A stretch of DNA of 64,000 bases from Mycolicibacterium neoaurum VKM Ac-1815D (GCF_000317305.3 NC_023036.2:3286001-3350000), one strand, 5' to 3'. Positions 47,122 through 56,508 are shown, numbered from the stretch's first letter. The notes: generated by a model not told the origin, from the sequence alone. Program-made: numbers and translations.

Positions 47122-48292
47122 GCACGCCGGGCACACAGGTCAACACGGCGACCAGTAGTCCCACCGCCGGCACCAGCAGCAGTCCCACCCGCAGCCCGGC
47201 AGCATCGGCGATCAGCCCGATCACCGGCGGCGAGGCGACGAACCCCAGCCGCATCAGCCACGCCACCGCCGTCAGTCCGGTACCCGGCCGCAGCCCGGGT
47301 AGTCGATCGGCGCCGTGCATCGCCGCAGGCACCAGTGTCGCCACCCCGAGGCCGACCGCCGCAAAACCGGCGATCGTGCCGGGTACCGACGGAAACGCAA
47401 GGGCCAAACCCATACCGGCCGCCATCACGAGTCCCCCGGTCCTGGTCACGATGCGCTCGCCGAACCTGTCCACCAGGCGATCACCTGTCAGCCGCCCGAC
47501 GAACATGCACCCGATCAACGCGACGTACCCGAACACCGCGACCGCCCCCGGCGCGCCGAGCCCATCGCGCAGATAGAGCGTGGCCCAGGTGCTGCCGACA
47601 TCCTCGATGACGGCCCCCGCGATGGCCACGACCACCAGAACCGCCAGCAACGCATACGCCGGAAGATGGGCCCGCCGCCCCAACCCGGTGGAACCGCCGC
47701 GGTGATCGTCGGCTCGATCGGGTCCCGGCAACAGGAACGGATAGGCCGCCAGTGCCACCGCCGCGAACACTGCTGCGGCGATGGCCAGGTGCACTGAGCG
47801 CCCGAGCCCCAGGGCGATGGCGGCGGCGCCCATGGATCCGCCGAGGATGCCCCCCGCGGCCCAGACGGCATGCAGCGAATTGATGATCGAGCGGCCATAG
47901 GTTTGTTGAACCCGCAGGCCATGCACGTTCTGCGCGACATCGGTCACGGCATCGCAGGCGCCGGCAAAAAAGAGTGCGGCGGCCAGGAACGCAGGCGTGC
48001 TCGCCGAACCGGCGGTCGCGATCAGCACTGCCAGGAGTACAGATGACCCCACCGCAGTGCGGGCCGATCCGAACCGCCGGACGGTTGCGCCGGCGGCCAG
48101 TCCGGCGACCAGCGCACCGGCGGCGAAAGCCGCCACCACCGCCCCGTAGCCGGCATTGGACAGCGCCAGATCGCTCTTGATCTCCGGGTACCTCGGCAGC
48201 AGGTTGGCGAACATCGCTCCATTGGTCAGGAACAGCGCTCCCACGGCGATCCGGGCCCGCCGGGCCGGGTCGGTAGTGGCTCCTGGCGGCAT
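47090..48292 (-). CDS. MFS transporter, sugar/drug-type
   Basis: A 400-residue protein with about twelve hydrophobic segments. It begins MPPGATTDPARRARIAVGALFLTNGAMFANLLPRYPEIK; the conserved GLAAGATVRRFGSART loop lies between helices 2 and 3 and GRLTGDRLVDRFGERI between 8 and 9. These are major-facilitator signatures. Substrate unknown; a FucP/drug-efflux-like fold. ATG at 48292 is chosen because longer upstream reading crosses into the divergent malQ gene. Divergent from malQ with 81 bases between. Confidence 0.85.
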   Translation of the reverse strand: MPPGATTDPARRARIAVGALFLTNGAMFANLLPRYPEIKSDLALSNAGYGAVVAAFAAGALVAGLAAGATVRRFGSARTAVGSSVLLAVLIATAGSASTPAFLAAALFFAGACDAVTDVAQNVHGLRVQQTYGRSIINSLHAVWAAGGILGGSMGAAAIALGLGRSVHLAIAAAVFAAVALAAYPFLLPGPDRADDHRGGSTGLGRRAHLPAYALLAVLVVVAIAGAVIEDVGSTWATLYLRDGLGAPGAVAVFGYVALIGCMFVGRLTGDRLVDRFGERIVTRTGGLVMAAGMGLALAFPSVPGTIAGFAAVGLGVATLVPAAMHGADRLPGLRPGTGLTAVAWLMRLGFVASPPVIGLIADAAGLRVGLLLVPAVGLLVAVLTCVPGVLSAPRRPSRS

Positions 48293-48373
48293 GCCCGCCG
48301 ACGATACTGACACCACGCGCAACGGTGCCCACCGGTCCGGCGGCGACGCGGCGGATCCGGCAAGATTGCGAGC

Positions 48374-50482
48374 ATGACCGAATTGGCCGAGCTCGCACAG
48401 CGGTACGCGGTGGCAACGGAGTTCGTCGACTGGCGTGGCCGCAGCGTTCCGGTGCCCGAGCACACGCTGGTGTCCGTGCTCGCCGCGCTCGGGGTGCCGG
48501 CCGATACCCCGGCCGACCGGGAGCACGCCGCGCGGACGCACGACCGTGAGTATTGGGGCGATGCCCTGCCACCGACGGTGGTGGCCCGCTCGGGCACCGC
48601 GTCGTCGTTCTGGGTGCATGTCACCCACGGCCGGCCGGTCGATGTCTGGGTCGAGCTGGAGGACGGCTCCGTGCGCACCGAGCTGCGCCAGCTCGAAAAC
48701 AATCGTGCGCCATATGATCTGGACGGGCGGACAATCGGCGAGGCCACCTTCGAGCTGCCTGCCGATCTGCCGCCCGGATATCACCGCCTGCATGCCAGGA
48801 CCGACACCGGCGAGACCGACACCACCGTGATCGTCGCACCCGCCGTGCTGGCGCCGCCGCGCAGGCGGCACTGGGGTCTGGCCACCCAGCTCTACAGCGT
48901 CACCTCCGAACAGTCTTGGGGCACCGGCGATCTGACGGATCTGACCGATCTTGCCGTCTGGTCGGCGGCTCGCCATGGCGCGGGATTCATCCTGGTCAAT
49001 CCATTGCACGCCGCCGCACCGGTGGCGCCGATGGAGCCGTCGCCCTATCTGCCGACCTCCCGCAGGTTCGTCAATCCGCTGTATCTGCGGGTCGAGGCCA
49101 TCGACGAGTACGCCCAGCTGCGTAGGCGCGGGCCACTACGCAAGGCCCGCGCCGAGTTGGCCGGCCGCGCCCGACGCCGCGACGGTATCGACCGGGACGC
49201 GGCGTGGAAGGTGAAACGTGCTGCCTTGCAACAGGTGTACCGGGTGCCGCGATCCGCGGGCCGGGACCTGGCGTACGCGGCATTCCGCGATCGCGAGGGC
49301 CGCAGCCTCGACGACTTCGCCACCTGGTGCGCACTGGCCGAAGTGCACGGGCCGGACTGGCACACCTGGCCGCAAAAGCTGACCCATCCCGACAACCCCG
49401 AGGTCGCGGCTTTCGCCGCCGCCAACGAGGCGGCCGTCGACTTCCACCGCTGGCTGCAATGGCAACTCGATGATCAGCTGACCACCGCCCAGGCCCGAGC
49501 CACCCAGGCCGGCATGGGCCTGGGCATCATGCACGACCTCGCCGTCGGGGTCGATCCCGACGGCGCGGATGCCTGGGCATTGCAAGATGTGCTGGCGCGC
49601 GGGGTGAGCGCCGGGGCGCCGCCGGACGAGTACAACCAGCTCGGCCAGAACTGGTCACAACCACCGTGGCGGCCCGACCAGTTGCGACGAACCGGCTATG
49701 CGCCGTTCCGCGCCCTGGTCAACGCGGTACTGCGCCATGCCGGCGGGGTCCGGATCGATCACATCATCGGGTTGTTCCGGTTGTGGTGGATCCCCCAGGG
49801 TGCGGCGCCGACCGAAGGCACCTACGTGCGCTACGACCATGATGCGCTGATCGGCATCGTGGCGCTGGAGGCATATCGCAGCGGCGCGGTCGTGGTCGGC
49901 GAGGATCTGGGCACGGTCGAGCCGTGGGTGCGTGACTATCTGCGCGACCGCGGATTGTTCGGTACGTCGATCCTGTGGTTCGAACGCACCGACGGGGGCG
50001 CACCGCTGCCCGCCGAGCGCTGGCGCGAGGCCTGCCTGTCCGCGGTGACCACCCACGATCTGCCGCCGACAGCCGGTTACCTGGCCGGTGAGCACATCCG
50101 GCTGCGCGAGTCGCTGGGGCTGCTGACCCGGCCGGTCGACGAGGAGATCGCCGACGATCGGATCGAACAGCAGGCCTGGCTCGACGAACTGCGCCGGCTC
50201 GGTCTGCTCGGCGAGCAGCCCGATATCGACGAGATCGTCCGTGGTCTGCACGCCTTCCTGGGCCGCACACCGTCGAAACTGCTGGCCTTGGCCTTGCCGG
50301 ACGCGGTCGGCGACCTCCGCGCGCAGAACCAGCCGGGCACCACCGACGAGTACCCGAACTGGCGTGTGCCGCTGTCCGGGCCCGACGGTGAGCGCATGTC
50401 CCTGGAGGACGTGTTCACCGATCCCCGCGCCAATGCTCTTGCCGAAGTAATGAAAGCCCAGGTGCCGGCGATGGACACGTGA
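48374..50482 (+). CDS. malQ: 4-alpha-glucanotransferase
   Basis: A 702-residue GH77 enzyme that transfers alpha-1,4-glucan segments, working with maltose and glycogen turnover. Nucleophile Asp in VRIDHIIGLFRLWWIP, acid/base Glu in VVVGEDLGTVEPWV and the later TTHDLPPTAGYLAGE are the conserved catalytic blocks; an N-terminal ~120-residue extension is typical of actinobacterial forms. Length is normal for Rv1781c. CAAGAT at 48361-48366 sits seven bases before the ATG, a probable leaderless promoter. Confidence 0.95.
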   Translation: MTELAELAQRYAVATEFVDWRGRSVPVPEHTLVSVLAALGVPADTPADREHAARTHDREYWGDALPPTVVARSGTASSFWVHVTHGRPVDVWVELEDGSVRTELRQLENNRAPYDLDGRTIGEATFELPADLPPGYHRLHARTDTGETDTTVIVAPAVLAPPRRRHWGLATQLYSVTSEQSWGTGDLTDLTDLAVWSAARHGAGFILVNPLHAAAPVAPMEPSPYLPTSRRFVNPLYLRVEAIDEYAQLRRRGPLRKARAELAGRARRRDGIDRDAAWKVKRAALQQVYRVPRSAGRDLAYAAFRDREGRSLDDFATWCALAEVHGPDWHTWPQKLTHPDNPEVAAFAAANEAAVDFHRWLQWQLDDQLTTAQARATQAGMGLGIMHDLAVGVDPDGADAWALQDVLARGVSAGAPPDEYNQLGQNWSQPPWRPDQLRRTGYAPFRALVNAVLRHAGGVRIDHIIGLFRLWWIPQGAAPTEGTYVRYDHDALIGIVALEAYRSGAVVVGEDLGTVEPWVRDYLRDRGLFGTSILWFERTDGGAPLPAERWREACLSAVTTHDLPPTAGYLAGEHIRLRESLGLLTRPVDEEIADDRIEQQAWLDELRRLGLLGEQPDIDEIVRGLHAFLGRTPSKLLALALPDAVGDLRAQNQPGTTDEYPNWRVPLSGPDGERMSLEDVFTDPRANALAEVMKAQVPAMDT

Positions 50483-50546
50483 CTGGAGTTTCTACAGGTG
50501 TGGTTCTGCGATATGTTCGCACCGCACCGCGACACCCGGAGGTCAC

Positions 50547-50987
50547 GTGAAGAAGCTAATCGGCTTGGGGCTGGGCGCCTGCGCCATCGCATCGGCGGCG
50601 ATCGTCACCGCAGGCACGGCGAGCTCGGACCCGCAGGCGGCGCAGGCCGCGTACAACGTGGTCGGCGAACCGTACGGCAAGGCCGTGGCGATCCTCAAGA
50701 GCATGGGCATTCCGTCGATGTTCGGCGGCGCGGTGGGCAGTGACATCCAACAGAGCATGTGCATCGTGGAGAAGCAGAAGTACATCCCGTCCGGGAAGAT
50801 GCAGCTGATGCTCAATTGCACGCAGGCGGCTTTCGACGCCGCCGGCGCCAGCCGGTCCACCGGATCGGGCCCGGGTGGACGCACGGTCGGCGCGAACGGT
50901 GTGACCACCGTGACCCCGACCCCGATGCCGCCGGCCCAGGCCGGAGTTCCCACCTCGCCGGCGCCCGTTCCTCCGCCGGCTGGCTGA
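50547..50987 (+). CDS. Small secreted protein with PASTA-like repeat and Pro-rich tail
   Basis: A 146-residue protein: signal peptide MKKLIGLGLGACAIASAAIVTAGTASS, a conserved globular part (about 33-90; YNVVGEPYGKAVAILKSMGIPSMFGGAVGSD... with two cysteines) and a Thr/Pro-rich tail. The globular part resembles small mycobacterial secreted proteins with a PASTA-like motif. Function unknown. GTG at 50547 follows GGAGGT, a good ribosome site. The next gene, a Ser/Thr kinase, starts 22 bases later with its own leaderless promoter. Confidence 0.75.
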   Translation: MKKLIGLGLGACAIASAAIVTAGTASSDPQAAQAAYNVVGEPYGKAVAILKSMGIPSMFGGAVGSDIQQSMCIVEKQKYIPSGKMQLMLNCTQAAFDAAGASRSTGSGPGGRTVGANGVTTVTPTPMPPAQAGVPTSPAPVPPPAG

Positions 50988-50997
50988 GTCCGGCGTC

Positions 50998-51003
50998 TAG
51001 TAT
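50998..51003 (+). promoter_or_regulatory. -10 box of the leaderless kinase promoter
   Basis: TAGTAT is followed by six bases and the ATG at 51010. Same layout as at 3813, 13319 and 46445. Confidence 0.55.
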
Positions 51004-51009
51004 TCGCCC

Positions 51010-52434
51010 ATGCCATTGGCGCCTGGCGCAACGTTCGCCGGATACACGATCGTTCGCGCCCTCGGCGCCGGCGGGATGGGTGAGGTCTACCTCGCCCAGC
51101 ACCCACGACTCCCGCGCCAGGACGCGCTGAAGATCCTGCTCGCGCAGGTGTCGACCGATGACGAATACCGCCAACGTTTCGAACGCGAGGCGGATATCGC
51201 GGCCACGCTGTGGCATCCGCACATCGTCGGTGTGCACGACCGCGGTGAGAGCGACGGTCAGCTGTGGATCGCGATGGACTACGTTCCCGGCACCGACACC
51301 TCACGCCTGTTGCGCGAGGAGCACCCACAGGGTCTGCCCCCACAGCAGGTCATCGAGATCGTCACGGCGGTCGCCGAGGCGTTGGACTACGCCCATCAGC
51401 GCAATCTGCTGCATCGGGACGTCAAACCGGCCAACATCCTGATCTGCGGTCCGGAGTCCGGCGACCGACGCATCATGCTGGCCGATTTCGGTATCGCGCG
51501 GTGGTCCGACGATGTCAGCGGGCTGACCGCGACCAACATGACCGTCGGCACGGTGTCTTATGCGGCGCCCGAGCAGCTGATGGGCAATCCCGTGGACGGC
51601 CGGTCCGATCAGTACGCCCTGGCGGCCACGGCCTACGAGCTGCTCTCCGGAACACCACCGTTCCGCAACTCCAACCCGGCGGTGGTCATCAGCCAGCATC
51701 TGTCGGCCTCGCCACCTGCGATCGGCAGCCGGCGCCCCGAACTGGCGCACCTGGACCCGGTGTTCACCAAGGCCCTGGCCAAGGAGCCCGGCGAGCGGTT
51801 CGACCGGTGCACCGACTTCGCACGCGCACTCGGCCACCAGCTGGCCGGTGACATCTCCGAGCAGACCACACTCGCACCGGCACCCAAGAAGCCCAAGGTG
51901 CGCAGGCAGCGTCCCGCGGCCGCGATCATGGTTGCCGGGGTTCTCGCGGTCCTGCTGTGCGTCGCGATCGTGGTCGCCGCATTCGAATTCGGCCGCGCCG
52001 ACGACGAGCGTCCGGAGGCCGCCCCGGCCACCACCTCCAGCGCCCGGCCGTCCAGCACGGCGGCCCCCGCGCCGCCACCGGTGGCGAGCACGACCACCTC
52101 CGCCCCTGATCCGACCGTCACGGTCACCACCGATGTGACCGAACCGGCCACCGCCGCGGTGGTCGGTGCCGATTGCGGCCCACTCGGCGGCACGGGCACC
52201 ACCGCCGAGGGCACGACGGTGTACTGCGAGACCCTGGCGGGCACCCAGGCGACCATCTGGTCGCTGACGCAGGGGCCGGTGGCGAGTCCCACGGTGACCA
52301 CCGAGGCGCCGGATCCCAGCGAGGAGCCACTACCGGGGGTTCTGGACCCCTCGGTGCGGGTGTGCATGCAGCAGACCGGTCAGACCCGACGAGAGTGCCG
52401 CGAGCAGATCCGCATCAGCAACGGGTCGCCCTGA
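51010..52434 (+). CDS. Membrane Ser/Thr protein kinase (PknF-like)
   Basis: A 474-residue Hanks-type kinase. The glycine loop [13 protein letters not shown], Lys41 (DALKILL), the catalytic HRDVKPAN with Asp137, DFG at 159-161 and the activation loop [16 protein letters not shown] are all present, so it should be active. A Pro/Lys juxtamembrane part precedes one transmembrane helix (about 303-326; [22 protein letters not shown]), then a Ser/Thr/Pro-rich linker and a Cys-containing extracellular domain. The extracellular part lacks PASTA repeats, unlike PknB. The sensed signal is unknown. Confidence 0.92.
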   Translation: MPLAPGATFAGYTIVRALGAGGMGEVYLAQHPRLPRQDALKILLAQVSTDDEYRQRFEREADIAATLWHPHIVGVHDRGESDGQLWIAMDYVPGTDTSRLLREEHPQGLPPQQVIEIVTAVAEALDYAHQRNLLHRDVKPANILICGPESGDRRIMLADFGIARWSDDVSGLTATNMTVGTVSYAAPEQLMGNPVDGRSDQYALAATAYELLSGTPPFRNSNPAVVISQHLSASPPAIGSRRPELAHLDPVFTKALAKEPGERFDRCTDFARALGHQLAGDISEQTTLAPAPKKPKVRRQRPAAAIMVAGVLAVLLCVAIVVAAFEFGRADDERPEAAPATTSSARPSSTAAPAPPPVASTTTSAPDPTVTVTTDVTEPATAAVVGADCGPLGGTGTTAEGTTVYCETLAGTQATIWSLTQGPVASPTVTTEAPDPSEEPLPGVLDPSVRVCMQQTGQTRRECREQIRISNGSP

Positions 52435-52438
52435 TACA

Positions 52439-52912
52439 TCAACCGGCCCGGCCGGCCAGCCGCTCCATCAGTTGATCCAGCAGTGGCCGTTGCCCTTTGA
52501 GCAGTTTGGCGCGGGCTTCTGCGACGGTGAACCACTGCACGCGGTCGAGTTCCGGGTACTGCCGGATACGACCGGAGCCCCTTGGCCATTCCAATTCGAA
52601 GGTGTTGCTGACCGCGTTCGTGACATCGAGATCCGCCTCGACCGCGAACGCGGTGACGATCTTGCCGCTGGGCTGACGCAGTGGCGGGAAGTCCATTCGC
52701 GCACCGTCGGGCACCGGCAATCCGATCTCCTCGGCGAACTCTCGGCTGGCCGCGGACCAGGCGTCCTCGGACTCGTCGAACTCACCTTTCGGAATCGACC
52801 ATGCGCCATCGTCTTTGCGCGCCCAGAACGGGCCGCCGGGGTGTCCGATCAGCACCTCGGCCATACCGTCGGTCACGCGGTACAGCAGCACCCCTGCGCT
52901 TGCACGTGGCAT
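52439..52912 (-). CDS. NUDIX hydrolase
   Basis: A 157-residue NUDIX protein. The NUDIX box GEFDESEDAWSAASREFAEEIGL fits Gx5Ex7REUxEExGU (about 47-69). Members hydrolyse nucleoside diphosphate derivatives, NADH, dinucleoside polyphosphates or damaged nucleotides; the substrate is not clear. ATG at 52912 is preferred; the 29 upstream residues are not family-like. Convergent with the kinase, four bases away, and divergent from the SGNH gene. Confidence 0.87.
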   Translation of the reverse strand: MPRASAGVLLYRVTDGMAEVLIGHPGGPFWARKDDGAWSIPKGEFDESEDAWSAASREFAEEIGLPVPDGARMDFPPLRQPSGKIVTAFAVEADLDVTNAVSNTFELEWPRGSGRIRQYPELDRVQWFTVAEARAKLLKGQRPLLDQLMERLAGRAG

Positions 52913-52988
52913 CAGCGCAGCGTAGTCCACGACCGCGCCGACGGGTCTCGGCGAGCACCATGGCGGTGTCGGCGCTACAGTGACCACC

Positions 52989-53903
52989 GTGGCCGGCATC
53001 CGGTACAGCAGGTACGTCGCCGTGGGTGACAGTCAGACCGAAGGCCTCTGGGATGTCGACGAATCCGGGGCGCTGGTCGGATTCGCAGATCGACTGGCGC
53101 GCATGATCGCGGCCGAATCCCCTGGCCTGCAATATGCCAACCTGGCGATCCGGGGTAAGCGCATCGCCGATGTGCTCGATGTGCAGCTGCCACAGGCCCT
53201 GGCGATGCAGCCCGATCTGATCACGGTGTGCGTAGGCATGAACGACGTGACCCGACCCGGCCGGAAATTCGACCGTGCTCTCGGCGACCTGGACACCCTG
53301 CACGAGGCGTTGGCGTCATCGGGTGCCACGGTGGTGACCACCACGTTCCCCGATATCACCAAGATCCTGCCCGCCGGCCGATTGCTGGTGCCGCGGGTAC
53401 TGCGCATCAACGACGTCATCCGCGGCGCTGCGGACCGGCACGGTTTCCGGCTGGTCGACCTCTACACTGCCGCGGCGATGACCGATCCCGCGGTGTGGAG
53501 CCCGGACCGGGTGCACGGTTCCACCGCCGGGCATGTGCTGTTCGCCGCGGCGGCGGCAGAAGCCCTGGAACTGGCTGGGGCCGATCATGATTGGGCTCTG
53601 GTGGCGGCCGGCGACGATTACCGATCGCTACGGTCCCGGATGACGGCGCAGCTGGCATGGACGCAGAACATGTTCATGCCGTGGATATGGCGACATATGC
53701 GGGGCCGCAGCGCCTTTCACGGGCACCAGGCGCGGAATCCGCAGCTGGTGCCGGTCCCGGCGAGCTCAGCGGCACAGGAGCAACGACATTCAGCGGCCGA
53801 ACGGGTCGAAGCCGAAGATCTTGCCGTCGCCGATACCGGCCACGGCCGCCGGGCAGAACATCGAGATCGCTACGCCGGTGAACATCGTCGCGGGGCCCAA
53901 TGA
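52989..53903 (+). CDS. SGNH/GDSL-family hydrolase with run-on C-terminus
   Basis: About 304 residues. VGDSQTEG (nucleophile Ser) is at the N-terminus, GMNDV near 85 and DRVHGST (Asp/His) near 175, the blocks of SGNH esterases. It probably acts on an ester or acetylated glycan. The last ~50 residues (from about PASSAAQEQRHS) are charged and low-complexity and overlap the convergent DUF732 gene by 114 bases, so the true stop may have been lost. TACAGT at 52976-52981 suits a leaderless GTG at 52989; the GTG at 52980 is an alternative start. Confidence 0.8.
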   Translation: MAGIRYSRYVAVGDSQTEGLWDVDESGALVGFADRLARMIAAESPGLQYANLAIRGKRIADVLDVQLPQALAMQPDLITVCVGMNDVTRPGRKFDRALGDLDTLHEALASSGATVVTTTFPDITKILPAGRLLVPRVLRINDVIRGAADRHGFRLVDLYTAAAMTDPAVWSPDRVHGSTAGHVLFAAAAAEALELAGADHDWALVAAGDDYRSLRSRMTAQLAWTQNMFMPWIWRHMRGRSAFHGHQARNPQLVPVPASSAAQEQRHSAAERVEAEDLAVADTGHGRRAEHRDRYAGEHRRGAQ

Positions 53904-54158
53904 CATGCCCGCACGATCGGCGACCGTGGCCGCGGCATTGGCGACGTTCTGGCCGGGCGCCGACAGCATCGGGCAGACCGACTGACCCAGCGCCAGCGTG
54001 TCCACCGCGTTGAGCGTGGCCGGTGCGGTCACCCCGGCGGCGTCGAGTGCGCCGAGGAAGACATCGGCCGCCGAATCCGCATGTGCCGGACCGGCGAGCC
54101 CGAGGGCAAGACCGGCCGTCGCCACGGTGGTGAGCACACAGGTGTTGATTCGACGCAT
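53790..54158 (-). CDS. DUF732-family secreted protein
   Basis: A 122-residue protein with signal peptide MRRINTCVLTTVATAGLALGLAGPAHA and a DUF732 domain (ADVFLGALDAAGV to GGKIFGFDPFG-like end) holding two cysteines (VCPML, MFCPA), probably a disulfide. DUF732 proteins are small exported mycobacterial proteins of unknown function. ATG at 54158 is fixed by the Arg-rich signal-peptide start. A TAGCAT -10 eight bases upstream suggests a leaderless message. Its 3' end overlaps the SGNH gene. Confidence 0.8.
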   Translation of the reverse strand: MRRINTCVLTTVATAGLALGLAGPAHADSAADVFLGALDAAGVTAPATLNAVDTLALGQSVCPMLSAPGQNVANAAATVADRAGMSLGPATMFTGVAISMFCPAAVAGIGDGKIFGFDPFGR

Positions 54159-54198
54159 GGGTGACCATGCTAGGGCACCATCGCGGCCTACCGCGCCC

Positions 54199-54792
54199 TC
54201 AGCTGTGCCAGGCACCGTCGATCTGCTGGGCGACGTCGATGATTCTGGCCGCCCTGGCCCCGGGACTGTCGATCTCACCGGCCACATGGGCCGAGATGAA
54301 CCGCTTGATCTCGGCGTCGATACCGGCCATCACGCGCAGCACCTCGGCCCGCAACGTCCCCGACGTCACGTGGATGGCGATATCGCGGGGCCCCGGCTTA
54401 CCGACATCGAGGATCAGCAGCAACGGTTCGGCGGCCCGCGCGATGGCCTGCAGCGAGATCTCCCCGAACACCAAGAAGCGCGGTTTGTCGATCCGCAGGT
54501 CGATCACCATGTTGATCTCCAACGGGATGCGGATGTCGAAGGAGATGGCCTCGCCCACGTGGCGCGTCACGCGCGGGTACTGCACGCGCACCCGAGCGGT
54601 CACCTTGGCGATACCGCCCGGCCCCTGGCCCATCGGACCCATTTCGAACTCGTCACCGGCGATCGCCCCGATGGCGTCGGCGACACGCTTCTCCGACACC
54701 GCGACGTCGAAGAAGTGGCGGCCGAACTCCTCGTAGCTGATGTACCTGGCCGACGCGCCGGTGGCGGGGTCCGCCGGTGAGGAACTGTCCAT
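54199..54792 (-). CDS. Conserved mycobacterial protein of unknown function
   Basis: A 197-residue soluble protein. The start is MDSSSPADPATGASARYISYEEFGRHFF; the central FDIRIPLEINMVIDLRIDKPRFLVFGEISLQAI is alternating hydrophobic and suggests a beta-barrel or lipid-cavity fold. No catalytic motif is visible. ATG at 54792 is chosen since the leader upstream is Arg-rich and unconserved. It lies between two other unrecognised genes on the same strand, 52 bases after the SnoaL-like protein, and may form a unit with it. Confidence 0.65.
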   Translation of the reverse strand: MDSSSPADPATGASARYISYEEFGRHFFDVAVSEKRVADAIGAIAGDEFEMGPMGQGPGGIAKVTARVRVQYPRVTRHVGEAISFDIRIPLEINMVIDLRIDKPRFLVFGEISLQAIARAAEPLLLILDVGKPGPRDIAIHVTSGTLRAEVLRVMAGIDAEIKRFISAHVAGEIDSPGARAARIIDVAQQIDGAWHS

Positions 54793-54844
54793 GATGATCA
54801 CTACCGTCTCACGTGGCACATGCGACCGTGCGCGACACACCCAT

Positions 54845-55645
54845 CTAGCCGGGCGCCTCGGTGAACAATCGCACCCGTCGCACCCGGCTGGGCCGGACTC
54901 CCACCTCGGTGATCAGGACTGCTGCACCGTCGGTGCCGGTCAGACTGACGACGACATGCCGGCCCGCGGTCAGGATCGTCCGCCGGCGTTTGCCCGCGAG
55001 CGCGGCCACCAGTTCGCTGGGTCGCAGCCGGCCGAGATCACCGGTGGTGATCTCGGCGTCACCGAGCCCCCGCTTGACCGTCATCTCGTCACCGGCGATC
55101 GCATCGTCGACAAGTTGCCCGATCAGCCGCCTGCCGCGGGCTCCGACACCGTTGACCCCGGCGACGAAGCCCAGTGCACCCGCCGGACCCTGGTTGGCCA
55201 GCAGGGAACGGGTCAGGGCGATGGCCGCGGGGAAGGCGGCCGGACCGTTGCGGGTGAACTTCCATGCCATCGCGGGTAGCTCCCAGTAGGCCCGTAACCG
55301 GTCGATGGCCAGCGCGTCACCGACCTCGGCGAGGTCATAGCGCAACAGTGCCGGGATGCGCATTGTCACCGACGCGTTCATCGCGACCTCCAGTACCAGG
55401 TCACGCAACACGGTGGTGCCGCAGACGATGTCGATATCGCGATGGAAGGTGATGTCCCGCGGACCGATGAAGGTGTCATAGAACTGTTCGATCTCGGACC
55501 GACCGGTGTGCGGGCGCGACCCCACCGGATCCTCGATGCGCGCCCCCGCGGTGAACAGGCCCACCCATCCCGCCCTGTCGTGCGCGGCGGCGGCCACCGG
55601 CGAGCGTTCCACCGCTGCCAGAACCGCTGATCGTGTTGTGGACAT
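54845..55645 (-). CDS. SnoaL/NTF2-like protein of unknown function
   Basis: A 266-residue protein. The N-terminal ~130 residues (AHDRAGWVGLFTAGARIEDPVGSRPHTGRSEIEQFYDTFIG and DIVCGTTVLRDLVLEVAM) match the NTF2-like fold of SnoaL and ketosteroid isomerases; the rest includes a second alpha/beta segment rich in Arg. Such domains often act as isomerases or binding proteins; the role is open. ATG at 55645 follows AAGG. Divergent from the small gene at 55683, 37 bases away. Confidence 0.72.
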   Translation of the reverse strand: MSTTRSAVLAAVERSPVAAAAHDRAGWVGLFTAGARIEDPVGSRPHTGRSEIEQFYDTFIGPRDITFHRDIDIVCGTTVLRDLVLEVAMNASVTMRIPALLRYDLAEVGDALAIDRLRAYWELPAMAWKFTRNGPAAFPAAIALTRSLLANQGPAGALGFVAGVNGVGARGRRLIGQLVDDAIAGDEMTVKRGLGDAEITTGDLGRLRPSELVAALAGKRRRTILTAGRHVVVSLTGTDGAAVLITEVGVRPSRVRRVRLFTEAPG

Positions 55646-55682
55646 ATCCTTGGGTACCACCCCTGTGCGAAGGAGGACGGCA

Positions 55683-56039
55683 ATGAGCCAGAACGGGCCG
55701 TTCGGTATCGACCCAGAAGAGTTTGACAGGCTCGCCCGCGAAGCCGGCGAGGGACTGCGAGATGCGCTGGACAGGTTCGGCAAGAGGGCAGGCTGGTCGA
55801 CGCTGATCGACCAGTTCACCGCCCAGGCCACCCCGGCGGCGCCGGAGACCACCGGGGACGCCGGTGACGGGGTGTGGGCCATCTACACCGTCGATGCCGC
55901 GGGCGGTGCGCACATCGAAGAGGTCTACCCCAACGAACTGCAGGCGTTGCGGGCCAACAAGAACAACACCGACCCGGCCAGACGGGTGCGCTTCCTGCCG
56001 TATGGCATCGCGGTCAGTGCGCTCGACGCGCCGGAATAG
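55683..56039 (+). CDS. Conserved 118-residue mycobacterial protein
   Basis: MSQNGPFGIDPEEFDRLAREAGEGLRDALDRFG starts an amphipathic helical region, followed by VWAIYTVDAAGGAHIEEVYPNELQALRANKNN and ending VRFLPYGIAVSALDAPE. No motif assigns a function. A strong GAAGGAGGACGG six bases before the ATG marks a translated gene. Cytosolic by prediction. Confidence 0.7.
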   Translation: MSQNGPFGIDPEEFDRLAREAGEGLRDALDRFGKRAGWSTLIDQFTAQATPAAPETTGDAGDGVWAIYTVDAAGGAHIEEVYPNELQALRANKNNTDPARRVRFLPYGIAVSALDAPE

Positions 56040-56103
56040 CCACCATCGCCCGGCCGACACCACTAGGCTTTGCCGGAATGATCGACCACGGTGAGGGCGG
56101 GAC

Positions 56104-56508
56104 ATGTTTCGTGAACTGACGGTTGCTGCTTCGACCATCGTCGCCGCGGTGGGTTTCGCTGTCCCTGCCGCCGCCGATGACGGATCCGGCCAGTACCCCA
56201 ATGATGTGCCCGGCATGAACTACCACGCGGCACTCGGTGCACCGTGCGAGAACACCCAGCTGTTCACGTTCGGCCGCGGCCGCGGTGGCCAGCCGATGAA
56301 ATGCAGCTGGATCCCCAATCAATGGCCGCCGGTGTACACCGGTTTCTGGACGATGTCCTACGACCTGCACGGTGTGCAGGAGGTGGGTGCGCCGTGCTCG
56401 GTGCCCCAGGGTGCGGCCCAGACGGCCGACGGCCGGCCGATGTTGTGTCTGGGAGCCCGCGGATGGCAGCCAGGGACCCTGACCGGCGACGGGTTCTTCC
56501 CTGCCTGA
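56104..56508 (+). CDS. Small secreted Cys-containing protein
   Basis: A 134-residue protein with signal peptide MFRELTVAASTIVAAVGFAVPAAADD. The mature part has cysteines in GAPCENTQ, KCSWIPNQWPPV, APCSVPQG and MLCLGARGW, likely two disulfides, and NYHAALGAPCENTQLFTFGRG is characteristic of a family of exported mycobacterial proteins. Function unknown. TAGGCT 30-odd bases upstream may be its -10. Confidence 0.75.
   Translation: MFRELTVAASTIVAAVGFAVPAAADDGSGQYPNDVPGMNYHAALGAPCENTQLFTFGRGRGGQPMKCSWIPNQWPPVYTGFWTMSYDLHGVQEVGAPCSVPQGAAQTADGRPMLCLGARGWQPGTLTGDGFFPA

Noticed and set aside
48293..49009. N-terminal extension of the MFS protein (47090-48292) across malQ
   Set aside because: It would run antisense over the conserved start of malQ and adds Arg/Gly-rich sequence with no transporter character.
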